Translations under genes and position numbers: made by a program
In this document: piece after piece, positions 47,701 through 60,185 of the stretch
How positions within the stretch are numbered: position 1 is the first letter of the stretch
How the letters are laid out: every line of letters begins with the position of its first letter
The notes under the pieces: generated by a model
What the model was told of the DNA's origin: nothing
Databases searched by the model: none
Seen by the model: only the letters and a program-made list of their open reading frames with translations
Assembly: GCA_027924585.1 (NCBI GenBank)
Contig: BSBM01002120.1
Span: 976,501 to 1,040,500, forward strand
Origin: Larix kaempferi
Lineage: Eukaryota > Streptophyta > Pinopsida > Pinales > Pinaceae
DNA length: 64,000 nucleotides
Direction: 5' to 3'

Positions 47701-49620
47701 CTTCAATGGATTTTAATTGGCAAGATTTTTAACTCGCAATAGGTTTAGCGGTTTTCATTTCAGTGTGTCTTCCGCTTTACATTTTGTTTTGCGATTAAAG
47801 GGTTACACTTATCGTTCGGGCGTTCATTTGGTTAATTCAAACTTAAATACCTGTGCTATTTTTATAATGTATTTTTTAAAGTATTATAGAAAATTATCTA
47901 GCATTTCCATACTTTAAAGAATATGTTAATAAAATATTTCTGTCGTAGTTGGCAGCTCGGTATACTCACTTATGGATTTTTCTTCATAGCTTTTCTTTAT
48001 TTTTTAGTTTTATATAATACTTATTATTGATTTATATATTATTATAATATATATATATAAATGGCTTACGTCATAAAAAAATTATTTTTCTATGACATTA
48101 TATTTTGAAGTGTTAGTGATCTTTCAAATTAATATACTTTCCATATTGCTTTTACTTTGTATTTAATTTATGTTAAGAATATATTTTATTTCATTTTTAA
48201 CCTATATATTATAAACTTATATTAATTATTGTGTTTTATTTATTTTATGTTTTTTTTCACTAATTATGTGTTTAATTTATTGTTAAATATGTTACCATAT
48301 ATATATATATATAATTGGTTGATATATTTAATTTGATTATTTAAATTTTATGTTTTTTGTTTCTTTATTTAGAGGGATATTTTCACTAAACTAATAGAAA
48401 TTGATTTGATTATTTGATTTTTAATATATGTTTTGAGTGTTAATTATTATATACATTTACATCTATTATTGTTTTCCCTATTTTAATGATTATTTCTATT
48501 ATATACATTTACTTATATTATTGTTTTCCCTATTTTAATGATTATTTCTCTATTAAATTAAGAGTCATAGCATGGCCGTGGTTATTTCTCTGAATAGTTT
48601 TAGGTACCAAAGGGATACAATAATGAAGTAAACCCATGAGAAGGAAGGCCATCCAAAATAATATTTCTTATTATTTAGCGATTTATATTAAAACGTCAAT
48701 TAGGGATTTACTTGGGTGAACTTTAGCCAGAAAACCATGTCCCTAACAACCTTACTTTCCAACCAGTCAGAGCACCGTTGTGGAGTTGAAGGTTATAATT
48801 ACCAAAAGATATTGGAACTGGCTTGCTCTTGGATAGTAAAATAAGTTCATAAAACAAAATCAGTTTATTGTTGTCTAACTCATGAATTATGTTTTTCATA
48901 CTCTCATACGTAAAACTTTAAATATTTTCTTATTTCTGTTTGAAGGAAAAGAAATTTTAATTTTCACTAGTATATGCATCTTTTTAGTTTTCCTTTTTTT
49001 AAATTATATTTTCGTTTTTTTCTTTTCCGTTTGCCAGTTTACATTTTGATTTTTTTCTTTATTTGGTTCACGATCACATTATATAACTGTGTCTTTATAT
49101 TGGATTTCAATGATAAATATATACTTATATTTAATACGAGTTAGAGGGTAAAGTTGTAAGAAACACTTCTAGAATCATTTCGTATTCATTTGGTTAACTT
49201 AAATTTTAATATTTATACCAATTTTTATACTGTAAAAAAACTATGCCATGTTAACCCTAAAAAATTCTTACGAGATGGGTACTCTGGTAGACTCATTTAT
49301 AACTTGTTTTTTTTTTATTTATCTTCATTTTATTTTCCGTTATTTTATATCATACTTATTATCAATATAGATATATTATGTATGGTATTATAAAATGTTT
49401 TTTATGCTGGCTTATTATTGATATAGATGTATTATTTGTTAATTATATTTTTTTAATTATTGTTTATAATTATATTTTTTTAATTATTGTTTATAATTTT
49501 TTTTTTTTGTTATACTATTATTTACATAATATTAGTTAAATTTTAGTTATTGATTTTTATATGTTTATATGTTTTGTATATGATTTATTATTTTTTTTAT
49601 TTGTATTGATGCATTTAACA
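44790..49620 (-). repeat. Right arm of the large inverted repeat
   Basis: This is the inverted partner of 35890-39310, with anchors listed there. Similarity is well below identity, so the repeat is old or has drifted. It carries the better preserved version of an exon-like region (47036-47612). Confidence 0.85.
47036..47612 (+). pseudogene. Exon-like fragments of an unidentified gene in the inverted-repeat arm
   Basis: An open frame 47036-47233 has balanced composition (fragments KNFLFLLRTKYVSIRT and IVVSATEPMRETDGF) and ends at TGA. Further on, 47551-47612 is a 62-base segment between TGTGTGTAG and GTAATT, encoding RKVVDAAEDFELNSGGFSFE in one frame, as expected of an internal exon. A possible donor (ACAAG followed by GTAATT) is at 47496. 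The left arm holds a degraded inverted version with the GGATTCTCAT(C/T) edge near 37320. I do not recognise the gene. It may be a captured or duplicated host-gene piece, or a remnant of the element itself. Confidence 0.4.
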
Positions 49621-49639
49621 TGTTTATATTTTTTGTGAT

Positions 49640-52600
49640 TGAGGAGGAGAGGAAGGGGGAGGGGGGCGAGGACAAGCGGGGGGAGGTAGAGCAAGACGGG
49701 GGGGGTAGGGGGATGGAGAGGAGGGGAGGTGAGGGTAGATAAGGGAAGGTGGGGGAGAGGAAGGGGAGATCGGTGGGAGAGGAGGGGGAAGGGGAGGAGG
49801 AAAGGGAGGAGTAGGAGGAGGGGTGGGTGGAGGAGGAGGTGAGTGGGGTTGGATGGGGAGGAGAAAGGGGAGGGGGCGAGGGAGTAATAGTGGGAGATGG
49901 GGGCGGGGGAGGAGGATGTAGGGGAGGTAGAGCAGGAGGGGGGTAGGGGGTTGGAGAGGAGGGGAGGTGGGGGTAGAGAAGGGAAGGTGGGGGAGATCCC
50001 AGGGAGAGAGGAGGTGGGAGAGGAGGGGAAAGAGGAGGAGGTGGAGGTGGGGGTGGAGGAGGAGGTTGTGGGGAAGGAACAGTGGGAGACAAGAGAGGAG
50101 GAGGAGGAGAGGGGGTGCGGAGGAGGTGGAGGCAGGGGAAGACGAGGAGGAGGAGGAGGGGAAGGCATGTGAGGAGGAGAAGGAGGAGGAGAATATGAAT
50201 GCAGGGCTAGAAGAGGAGGCAAGGGAGGAAGAGGAGAAGGTGTGGGGGAGGAAGAGTGGGAGACAAGGGAGGAGGAGGAGTAGGAGGTGGGGGTGGCATA
50301 ACAAGAGGGGAGTAGGGGGGGGATGAGGAGGGGTAGTATTAGGAGAAGGTGGAGGGGGACGGGGCAGTAAGAGGAGATGCGGAGGGGGAGGTGAGGGAGA
50401 GAAATATGAGAGGTGAAAGACAAGGAGGGGGAGGAGGAGGGTAAGGAGGAGGAGGAGTGGGGGATCTGAAGGAGCAGTGATGGAGGAGGGGGATTAGGTG
50501 GAGGAAGAGAAGGGGAGGTGGGGGAGAGGAAGGGGATATTTGGGGGAGAGGAGGAAGGAGAGGAGTTGGAGGAAGGAGAGGAGAGGGGGGAGGGTGAGGC
50601 ATAAGAGGTCGGAGAAGGGGAAGGCCAATGGGGAGGATAGGGAGGATGAAGGTAGGGAGGGGTGAGATGGGTGGATGGGGGAGGGGGAGGAAGAGTAGGA
50701 GGAGGAGGGTGGAGGCAGAGGTGGATTCAAAGTGGGAGAGAGGGAGGAGACAAAGTGGGGTGAGGTGGTGTAGGGGAAGGAGGGGGCAAAGGAGGATCAA
50801 GGCGGGCAATTTCAAATGATGAGGGGGAGGAGTAGGGGAGGCAGAGGTAGTAGAGGTGGTGAAAAAAGTGTCATAGGAGGGAGTGAAGGCTGTGATATAT
50901 GTGCTAAGGGAGGAGGCCAAGGAGGAGGAGCAAGATTAGGAGGGGGAGGAGGAGGGGAAAAGCAGGAGAGGTTGAGGAGAAGGAGGATGAGTGGGAGGAG
51001 GAATTGAGGGGAGGATGAGGTAGAGGTGATGGAGGGGATGTAGGAGGAGGAGGAGAAGTAAAGTAGAAGGAGGAGGTGGTGAAGGAAAGGGAGGAGGAAG
51101 AGGACGATGATTTGTGGGGGAGGAGGAGGAAAGGGAGGAAGTGGAGGTGGAGGGGGAGGACGAGGAGGAGGAGGAGGAGAGGGGAAATGAGAAGGAGGAT
51201 AAGGAGGAAAGGGAGGAGGTAGCGGAGGATGAGGAGGAATAGGTGGAGGTGGAGGTAGGAGAGGAGGAGTATGAGGATGAGGAGGAGGAGAGGAGGTAGG
51301 GGATCAGGAGCAGCCTAAGGAAGAAGAGGGAGGGGAGGGGTAGGGTGAAAGGAGAGGAGGAAAGCAAGTGGGGATGTGTAGGGGGAGGTAGATGAGGGGC
51401 ATAGGAGGTTTATATGAGATGGTAGGGAGGAGGAGACGGAGGAGGAGGAGGAGGAGGAGAGGAAGAGGAGCAGTTAGAGGTGAAGGTGGAGGAGAAGGGG
51501 CAGAGAGGGAGGAAGGTGAGCGGGAGGAGGGTGAAGGGGAGGAAGGGAGGTAGAGGATGCATAGATTAAGGAGGAGGGTGGAGGATGTGAGCGAAGTTGG
51601 GGATGTAGGTGGAGGCCTAAGGGGATAATGAGGAGGTGGAGGGGAGGAGGAGGAGGAGGAGGCAGAGGAGGGTGAGGAGGAAGGGGAGAGGTTGAGGAGA
51701 GGTGGAGAATGAGGGGGTATAAGGGGGGTTAGAGAAGGGGATATTTGGGGGAGAAGAGGAGGGGAAGGAGGCAAAGGGGGATCACTATGGGTTGGAGGAG
51801 GGAAAGGAGAGGGACAAGTGGGAGGGATAGGAGGAGGACGAAGCGCGAGGTCAAGGTGGAGGAGAGGGAGGAGGAGGGTGGGGAGAGTTGGGATGGGTGG
51901 AGGGAGGAGGGGGAGGGAAAGGAGGAGGAGGAGGGGGGGAGGTGGAGGTGGAGGTGGATTCAGAGGGAGAGAGAGAGAATATGGAGGGGGTTGAGGTGGT
52001 ACAGAGGAGGGAGGGGAAGTGAGGAGGAGTGGCAAGAAGAGGAGGAGGATAAGGAGGTGATGGAGTAGGTAGGGGATGATGAGGAGGAAGAGGTGGAGGT
52101 GGAGGCAGGGAAGGAGGGAGAGGAGGAGGAGAAGGAGGAGGAGGATAGGAGGTAGGGTAGAAGGAGGAGTTGGAGGAAGAGGAGGTATGGGAGGGGTAGG
52201 GGAAAGGGGAGGAGGATGTAGGTGGGGGGGAGGGTGGGATGTGGAGGGAGAGGTAGTAGATGTGTAGAGGAGGTAGTGGTGAGGTAGAGAAGGAGGAGGA
52301 GTTATTGGAGGTAGGAAAGGGGGAAGAGGAGTAGGAAGAGGTGAAGGTAGATGAGTAGAGGTGGTGGAGGAGAGTTGGAGGGTGAGTAAGAAAATGGCGA
52401 GGCTCATGAGGCATGGATGAAGGAGGAGGCAAGTGGAGTAGGTGAGCGGGGACAAGGACAGAGGGGGAGACATAAGGGGATCAAGAGGAGTGTGGGGGGA
52501 GTAGCAAGGAAGATTATGATGAGGAGGGGAGGGGGAATATAGGTCAGGGAGGATAGGTGGACTAAGAGGAGTAGGAAGGGTAGGATGGCATAGCTATAAG

Positions 52601-55600
52601 AGGATGGGGAGGAGGTAGTAGAGCCAATAGAGGAAATGTAGGAGGAGGAAAAGGAGGAGAAGGAGGAGGGGGAGGAGGAAAGTGAGGGGGGGAAGGGGAA
52701 AATGAGGAGGTGGTCGAGGATTTGGAGGAGGATGATAAAAGGGAGTAGGAGGAGGACCAATGGGAGGAGGATGTTAGGATGGAGAGGAGGTAGAAGAAGG
52801 GGAGGAGGAGGAGGGAGAGGAAGAGGGAAGGGAAAGAATTAGGAGTATAGGGGGAGGTGGAGGGTGGTGATGGGGGTGGGGATGTGTAGGAGTGGGGGAA
52901 GGGGAGGAGATGGGGGAGGAGGAGGAGGAGGTTTAGTTGGGGGAGGGGGGATTAAGAGGAGGAGGAGGACAATGAGGTGGGGGAGGACGAGGAGGACAAC
53001 GAGGTGGGGGAGGAGAAGGAGGTTTAGGAGCAGGGGGAAGAGGAGGTGGAGGAGGTAAGGGAAGAGGGGGAGGAGTAGGAGGAGGAGGGGGGGAGTGGGA
53101 TGAGGAGGGGGTGTGACAGGAGCAAGGAGGAGGACAAGGAAGAGAAGGGGAAGGTGGAGGAGAAGGTGGAGAGATGGTGGTGGGGGGAGGAGTAGGAGGA
53201 AGTGGTGGAGGTGGTGGGGGGGTCGAGGAGTTTGAGGAGGAGCACGACATGGAGGATGAGAAAAGAAGCAATTAAGAAGGAGGAGGAAGAGGAGGTGGAG
53301 GGTGAGTAGGTGAGGTTGGGGGAGGGGGAGGAGGTAGGGGGTAGGGGGTGCAGATGATGGCAGAATAGGTGGGATGGAGGATGCGGGAATGACATGGAGG
53401 AGGAGGAGAGTTAGGTGGGTTATGGAGAGGAGAAGGACAGGCATAGGAGTAGGAAGAGGGGGACAAGTTGTAGGTTAATGATGATAGGTGGATAAGAAGA
53501 GGAGGAAGGGGATGAGGGGTAGAGGGGAGGAAAGGGAGGAGGTGGATGTGGGGTGGAGGAGGAGGAGGATGTGAGGGGGGAGGAGGAGGGGGGTGAGGGA
53601 CAAGGAGTAGGAGGATACAGAGGAAAGGGAGAAGGGAAGGGAGGTGGAAGAGGATGAGGGGGAGGAAGAGGTGGAGGTGGAGGTAGGGGAGGCATGATAG
53701 GAGTATGAGGATGAGGAGCAAGAGGAGAGAAGGTAGGGTATCTGGAGGAGCTTGAGGAAGAAGAGGTAGGGTAGGGCAAGTGGAAAAGGAGGAAGGAAGC
53801 AAGCAAGGGGGAAGGTGGAGGGGGGAGACGAGGGGGGGGCAGAGGAGGTGTAGAGGAGATGGTGGGTAGGAGGATAGGGAGGAGGAGGTGGAGGAGAGGA
53901 AGAGGAGGAGTAGGTAGAGGTGTAGGTGAAGGAGGAGAGGTAGAGAGGTAGGAGGGGTTAAGGGGAGGTAGAGGGGTAATGGATGAAGGAGGAGGGTGGA
54001 GGAGGTGAACAGAGTCAAGGATGGAGGTGGAGGCCTAAGGAGATGAGGAGGAGGGGGGAAGGTGAAGGAGAAGTCAGGGATGAGGGGGTGTAAGGGGTGT
54101 CATAGAAGTGGAGGTGCTAGAGAGGAAGGGTATATTTAGGGGAGAAGAGGAGGGGGAGCACTATGGGTCTAAGGAGGGAGAAGAGAGGGATGAGAAGGAG
54201 GCTTAGGAGGTGAGTTAATGGGGAGGTGAAGGGGGAGGAGGAGGGTGGGGAGGGCTGGGATGGGTGCAGGGAGGAGGGGGGAGGAGAGGAGGGGGAGGGA
54301 GGGAGAGGGAGGAGATGGAGGGGGTTGAGGTGGTGTAGAGGGCAGAGGGAGAGTGGTGAGGGGGAAGAGGAGGATGAAGGGGGGTGGTTATAAAGGAAGA
54401 GGTGGATGGGGAGCGGAGGGGGAGAAGGTGGTGATGCATGTTGTGATGGAGGAGGATTAGTAGGAGGAGGGGGGAAGGTGCAGGGGGAGGTGGGGGAGGA
54501 AGAGAGGTGGAGGACAAGGAGGAGGAGGTGGGGGAGGAGGAGGAAAGGGGAGGATGGAGTAGATGTGATAGGGGGATGTAGGAGTAGGAGGAGGATTAAA
54601 GGAGGAGGAGGAGGAGGTTGAGGAAAGGGAGGAGGCAGATGTGTGGGTGAGGAGGGGGGGATTTTTGAGGTTGAGGTCATGGGGAGGATGCAGAGGAGGC
54701 AATGGAAGAGGATAAAGATAAGAGGGAGGAGGTAGGGGGGATGAGGAGAAATAGGTGGAGGTTGAGGTAGGTGAGGCAGGAGAGAAGGATGAGGAAAGGA
54801 GGTATGGGAGAAGGAAGTGTTAGAGGAAGAGGAGGTAGGATAGGAGGAGGAGTAGGTAGACTAGGGGGTAGAGGTTGAGTGGGAGGTAGAGGCAGGGTAG
54901 AGGATGTGCAGAGGAGGTGGTGGGGAAATAGAGAGGGAGGTGGAGGAGGAGTTTGATCTAGGGGAGGGTGATGAGGAGAAGAGGGAGAGGAGGTGTAGGT
55001 AGAGGTAAAGGTGAAGGAGGCGAGGAGGAGGGGGAGGATGTGGACTAGAGGGACGTGAAGGAGGGGAGACATAAGAGGTGTGGTTGAAGGAGGAGGAAAG
55101 AGGAGGAGGTGGGTGGATCTAGGGATGGAGGGGGATGCCTAAGGGGATGGAAAGGGGAGTGGGGGGAGGAGGAGGAGTAGGAGGAGGAAGAGGAGGATGT
55201 TGTGGGGAGTACTAGGAGAGGTGGAAGAGGAGCAGGGGTGGGAGTGGTAGGGGAGGAGGAGGAGAGGTAGAGGAGGAGGAGAAAGAGGAGGAGGAGAGGT
55301 GGCGGAGGAGGAGGAAGAGGAGGAGGAGGAGTAGGAGGCTAGGAGGGGATGAGGTAGAGGTAATGGAGTAGATATAGTAGGAGGATGAGGTGTAAGGGAG
55401 GAGGATGGGTATGAGCAGGAAATGGAGGAGGAGGAGGAGGGGGAGGAGGAAAGGGAGGATGAATATGTTGTCGGGAGAAGGAGGAAATGAAGGAGGTGTA
55501 GGTCGGAGCAGGAGGAGGAGGTGGAGGTAAGGGAAGAGGAGGAGGAGGAGTGGTAGTAAGCAAAGGAGGATAAGAAGGCAATGGAGGAGATAAGGGAGGA

Positions 55601-57627
55601 TGAGGAGGAAGAGGTGGAGGTGGAGGTATGAGAGGTAGGAGAGGAGGAGGAGGAGGAGGAGGAGGAGGAGGAGAGGAGGTACGGGACAAGGAGGAGTTGG
55701 ATGAATAAGGGGTAGGGGAGGGTTATGGGAAAGGGGAGGAGGAGAAAGATGTAGGTGGGGGGGAGGTTGAGGGAGATGTAGTGAAGGTGTAGAGGAGGTT
55801 GTGTTGAGGTAGAGAAGGAGGAGGAGAAGGTGTTAGGAGGTAGGGGATGGTGAGGAGGAGGAGAGGGAGGAGAGAAAGGAGGCATGGATGAAGGAGGAGG
55901 CAAGGGGGGAGGTAAGTGTAAGAGGTGAGTGGGGCCAGGGATGGAGGGGGGAGGCCCAAGGGGAGGATGAAGAGTGTGGGGGGAGTAGTAGGAGGAGGAC
56001 GATGAGGAGGAGAGGGGGAGGGGAAGGTGGGGAGGGGGAGGGATAAGAGAGTTGGGGGAGGAGAGGTGGAGGATGAGGAGTAGGAAGGGGAGGAAAAGGT
56101 AGCTATGGGAGGATAAGGAGGAGGTAGTAGAGGCAATATAAGTGATGTAGGAGGACAAGGAAAGGGAGGAGAAGGAAGAGGGGGAGGAGTGAAGGGAAGG
56201 GGGAGTGGGAAGAGGAGGAGGTGATGGCGGATGGGAAGGGGTAGGATCAAAGGGAGGAGGGGGAGGAGGGGGAGGAGGGGGACTAGTGGGAGGAGGAGTG
56301 GAGGAAGTAGAGGAGGTAGAAGAAGGGGAGGTGGAGGAGGGAGAGGTAGAGGGAGGGAAAAGAATTAGGAGTATAAAGAGGGGGAGGTGGAGGATGGGTA
56401 TGAGTATGAAGAGTGATAGAGGAGGATGAGGAGGATGAGGAAGGTGAGGTGGAGGGGGAGGGGGCGGTGGAGGAGGAGGGTGGGTAGGTTCAACGACGAA
56501 GGAGGGGGAAAAGAGGGAGACAAAGGGGGATGGTGGGAGTGGGGAAGGAGGACGAGGTTTAGGTGGGGGAGGGGGAGGAGGAGGATGAGGTTTAGGTGGG
56601 GGATGAGAGTAGGAGGAGGAGGAAGATGTGTGGGAGGAGGGGGAGGAGGAGGATGACAAGGAGGTGGGTGAGGAGGAGGAGGAGGAGGGGGAGGAGTAGG
56701 ATGAGGAGGGGGTGTTATAGGAGTGAGAAGGAGGATGAGGGGGAGGAGGAGGAGGAGGTTTAAGTGGGGGATGGGAGCAAGAGGAGGAGGAAGAGGTGCG
56801 GGAGGAGGAGGAGGAGGCAAAGTAGGGGAGGTGGAGGACGAGAAGGAGGTGGGAGAGGAGGAGGAGGAGGAGGGGGAGGAGAAGGATGAGGAGGGAGTGT
56901 GATAGGAGTGAGGAGGAGGATGAGGGGAAGGTAGAGGAGGAGGTGGAGAAGGTGGAGAGAAGGTGTGGGGGGCGAGGGGGAGAAGCCAAGGGAAGAGTGG
57001 GAGGAGGAGGTGGGGGTGGGAGAGTTCAAGGAGTTCATGGAGGACGAGGACATGGAGAAAGAGGAGGTGGAGGGTGAGTAGGAGAGGGTGAGGAGGAGAG
57101 GGAGGTGGGGGATGGAGAGGAGGAGGAGAGACAAAAGAGTAGGAAGAGGGGGGTAAGGTGTAGGTTAAGGAGGACGGGTGGAGGATAAGAGGATGAAGGG
57201 GAGGAGGAGGAGGGGTGGGTGAAGGAGGCAGGGAGGGCTAAGAGTTAAGCAGGAGGTAGAGGGGGAAGGGGTGGAAGGGGGAGGGAGAGGATATGGTGTA
57301 GAGGTAGGGGAGGGGGAGGGGAATAGGGGAAGAAGAGGTGAGGAGGACGTAAAGGAGGAGGAAAAGGGGTGCAAGGGATGGAATAGATGGAGTGGGAGGA
57401 AGTGGTTGAGTGGTAGGAAAGGGGAAGGAGGGTGGATATTGTGAGGGTAGAGGAAGATGAGGAGGGGTGGAGGTAAAAGTGGAGGAGAACTAGGGCATAG
57501 AAATAGAGGCGGGGGGAGGAGAAGTTGGTGGGAAGAGGTGGTGGTTGAATATGGGGAGGAGGCAAAGGAGAAAGGGTAGGAGGAGGAGGGTGGGGAGGCA
57601 AACCAGGAGTAGCGAGATATGGAAAGG

Positions 57628-57658
<31 letters not shown>

Positions 57659-57855
57659 GGGAGGTGTAGGTAGATGAGGAGGATGAGGGGATTGGCACAT
57701 GGAGATGAGGGGGCATAGGATGTAAAGGAAGTTGAGGTGGAGGAGGATAAAGAGGGGGGGATGATGAGATAGAGGGGGGGAGGGGAGGGAAATGAGAAGT
57801 TAGAGGGGGAGGAGGATGATAAGGAGGGGGAGGAGGAGGATAAGGAGGGGGATGA
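49640..57855. repeat. Right polypurine tract (8.2 kb) of the large inverted repeat
   Basis: The plus strand is almost only G and A (GGA, GAG, GGT words) for about 8.2 kb. On the minus strand it is the same kind of polypyrimidine DNA as 31390-35515, in mirror position. Frames of up to 616 codons here are Pro/Ser/Leu artefacts. Confidence 0.95.
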
Positions 57856-57859
57856 GGTT

Positions 57860-58310
57860 ATGCATATCTTCCCAAGGTCTCTCACTACCACACATGGCCT
57901 CCATAATAGCTTCATCAGAAGGCAAAGTATCATCAAGGCAATCGTGTGAACAAGATGAGTTGGCTGCCCAAACTGGCAGCATAATAAGATCTTCCTCAAT
58001 TGTCTGAGAAGAAGAGAGAGCCGACTCTGCAATGGCTTGTAGAATATGGTGGTAAGAAAACTCAGCTACAGACAGTGGCATAGACATCCCATTATGCGTA
58101 ATGTTTCCAGACGTGGAACTCATGGACGGTAAAGTCCATGGATCATCAAAATAGGAAGTCTTGAATGACATATTATGTGAAGGAGGAGACGCATCGTCGG
58201 TAATGGTTCCAATAAAATTCACAGTTGTGAAAAAATCATAAGTTCCAATCAATGAAGGGTACATGCCAACACCCATGTTCCTAGTTTCCAGTTGAGAATG
58301 AGTAACCTGT
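57860..58310 (-). pseudogene. Unidentified coding fragment between the polypurine tract and copy 2
   Basis: On the minus strand about 150 codons are open with ordinary composition, unlike the tract beside it: QVTHSQLETRNMG, GTYDFFTTVNF, DDPWTLPSMSS, LPSDEAIMEAMCG and PWEDMHN can be read. The frame then runs into the polypyrimidine strand, which is not likely to be protein. On the other side it stops at the terminus of copy 2 (58311), so copy 2 may have inserted into it. I do not recognise a family. It could be a host gene piece or part of another retroelement; no catalytic or DNA-binding motif is visible. Confidence 0.5.
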
Positions 58311-58484
58311 TGTTGCAGCAACATCCCCCCCAAATGTTTTGTACATATTGGGGCCCCTCCTTTTATTTTTTCTAGAAAGACTGCCTTAAGAGGTTAGTTC
58401 TCCTTTTTTACTTTGCTTTCAACTGAAGATCCTACTTTGAAAATTTCAAGTTTTTCTTCTAAGGATAAAATTTATGAAATTCTC

Positions 58485-59240
58485 CTGAAGTTGCGGAATC
58501 ATTTGAGAAAGCCTTCCGAAACGGCGGAAGTATTCAAGTTTGTCTCCCAAAATCCCGGAGAGTTTTCCTCTTGAAATTGTGGAACCATTCAGGTTTCCCT
58601 TCTGAAACTGCGGGAGCCATTCGCATAAGCCTCCCGAAACGCCATGAAAAGACTTAGAAATTATTTCTCAAAACTGCAGAAGCTATTTGGGAAAGCCTCT
58701 CGAAACGATGGAAGAATTCAAGAAGGCCCCTCGAAACTGCGGGAGTCATTCGCATAATCTTCCGTGAAGCCACCGAAGGACTTAGTGTCTTTCCTCTCGA
58801 AGTTGTGGAAGCTATTTGCGAAAGCCTTCCGAAATAGCGGAATCGTTCACGCTACTCTCCCAAAAAGCCAAGGAAAGACTTAGATTTTTATTCAAGTTGC
58901 GGAAGCCATTCGCCAATCCTTTCCTAAACGACAGAACCTTTTAGGTTTCCCTTCCGAAACAGCGGAAGCGTTCGACTTCTTTTCTCGGGAGCCATTCAGG
59001 AAAGCCTCCCGAAACGGCAGGAACCTTCGCAAAATTGTTCCACAATTGTGGAAGCAATTGTCATATCTCCGTCGAATTTGCGGAAAGAATTCAAATGTTC
59101 TCTCGAAACTGTGGGACGACTCAGCGAAACCGCTCGCGACAAGTTTCCAAAGGTTGCATTTCGGAAGGATTCACCAATCTCTTCCGAAATGCCGAGGCAG
59201 TTCGCCATAACGTTCCGCAATTACAGGTGAAACTCGTAAG
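58485..59240 (+). repeat. Degenerate CCGAAACNGCGGAAG-type array in copy 2
   Basis: More than 20 variants of (C/T)CCGAAAC(G/T)GCGGAAG(C/T)ATTC recur at about 30 to 35 base steps. A GACTTAG phrase recurs at 58651, 58779 and 58877. The core has dyad character (TTCCG...CGGAA). Confidence 0.8.
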
Positions 59241-60185
59241 TTCACCCCACAAATGACGGTAGCGCACAAATGCCGAGACGGCTTGAAATGATCGCTCCGT
59301 ACAAAATTTAAAACCCCATTTTAATGGCACCACCAACCGGTTTAATGCCGCACGTGTCTAACCTTTTAAAAGGACGATGGGGGGTTTGGTTGGTCACATT
59401 GTTAGTTTTTATTCAAACAAATGCTGTTGAGAAGACCGCGCTGGACTGCTCCAGCTCAGCTTGTCCACAACCGTATCCACCTCACTCAGCCACTATCTCA
59501 TTGCCATGTAGGTTTTTTAACCGCTATTTTTGTCTCATCTCCATGTCAAGTTACCTTTGGGTTTTTTTTTTTTTCCGTCCATAACGTGGCCGATAGACAT
59601 TTGTTGCATACGTCGTTATTTTAGTTTTTAAGGCTGCTAAGGCCCCTTTGGTTTCTCGTTCATACCAGCTAAAAGCCGTAACTGTGACCACCCAAGTTTT
59701 TCACCGACCACATTCCAGGCGTCGTCACCCTCATTCAAAAATTGAGCCGGCCACATAACGTCTCATAAATATTATTAATAACAGTAGTGGTCAGCTGAAC
59801 CCCTCACCTTGTGATAAATGTGGAAAGCGGTCCCTTGTTTCGTCATAAGATTGTTTCAATCCAAGCTCACCCACCATTGACCATTAGAATTGCAACAATG
59901 AAGGATACCGTCTCTCCTAGGGCTAGATGGGAAGCAGGTTGTTTTCACGTCGTATGCTTATCCTTTCAGAAACATTCCAAACTTTGTCTCCTTAAGATAA
60001 TCAAGTCTCAGAACTATATTTCTTGTTTGGAGTGGTTTATTTTGCTTCCCCAACATGCAGCTTCATAATTTGTCTATATCTCTCATTAGCATTTGAATTG
60101 GTCCTTCTCTTTGTTAAAATCTCATAACAGGTTGAACATTTTTTTATAATGACTTGTATTTGGTTGCTAGCAGGGATAAGCCAGG
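59241..60185 (+). other. Leader of copy 2
   Basis: No convincing frame. Pyrimidine-rich stretches and a CAG just before the reading frame (60175-60190) leave room for a leader intron. No TATA box is certain. Confidence 0.4.

Noticed and set aside
49557-57716. Many minus-strand Pro/Ser/Leu-rich frames and plus-strand Gly/Arg/Glu-rich frames
   Set aside because: They are translation of homopurine-homopyrimidine DNA and not genes.
59035-59336. Overlapping short frames near 59000-59340
   Set aside because: They fall in the CGAAAC array and overlap one another on both strands. They are products of the repeat.
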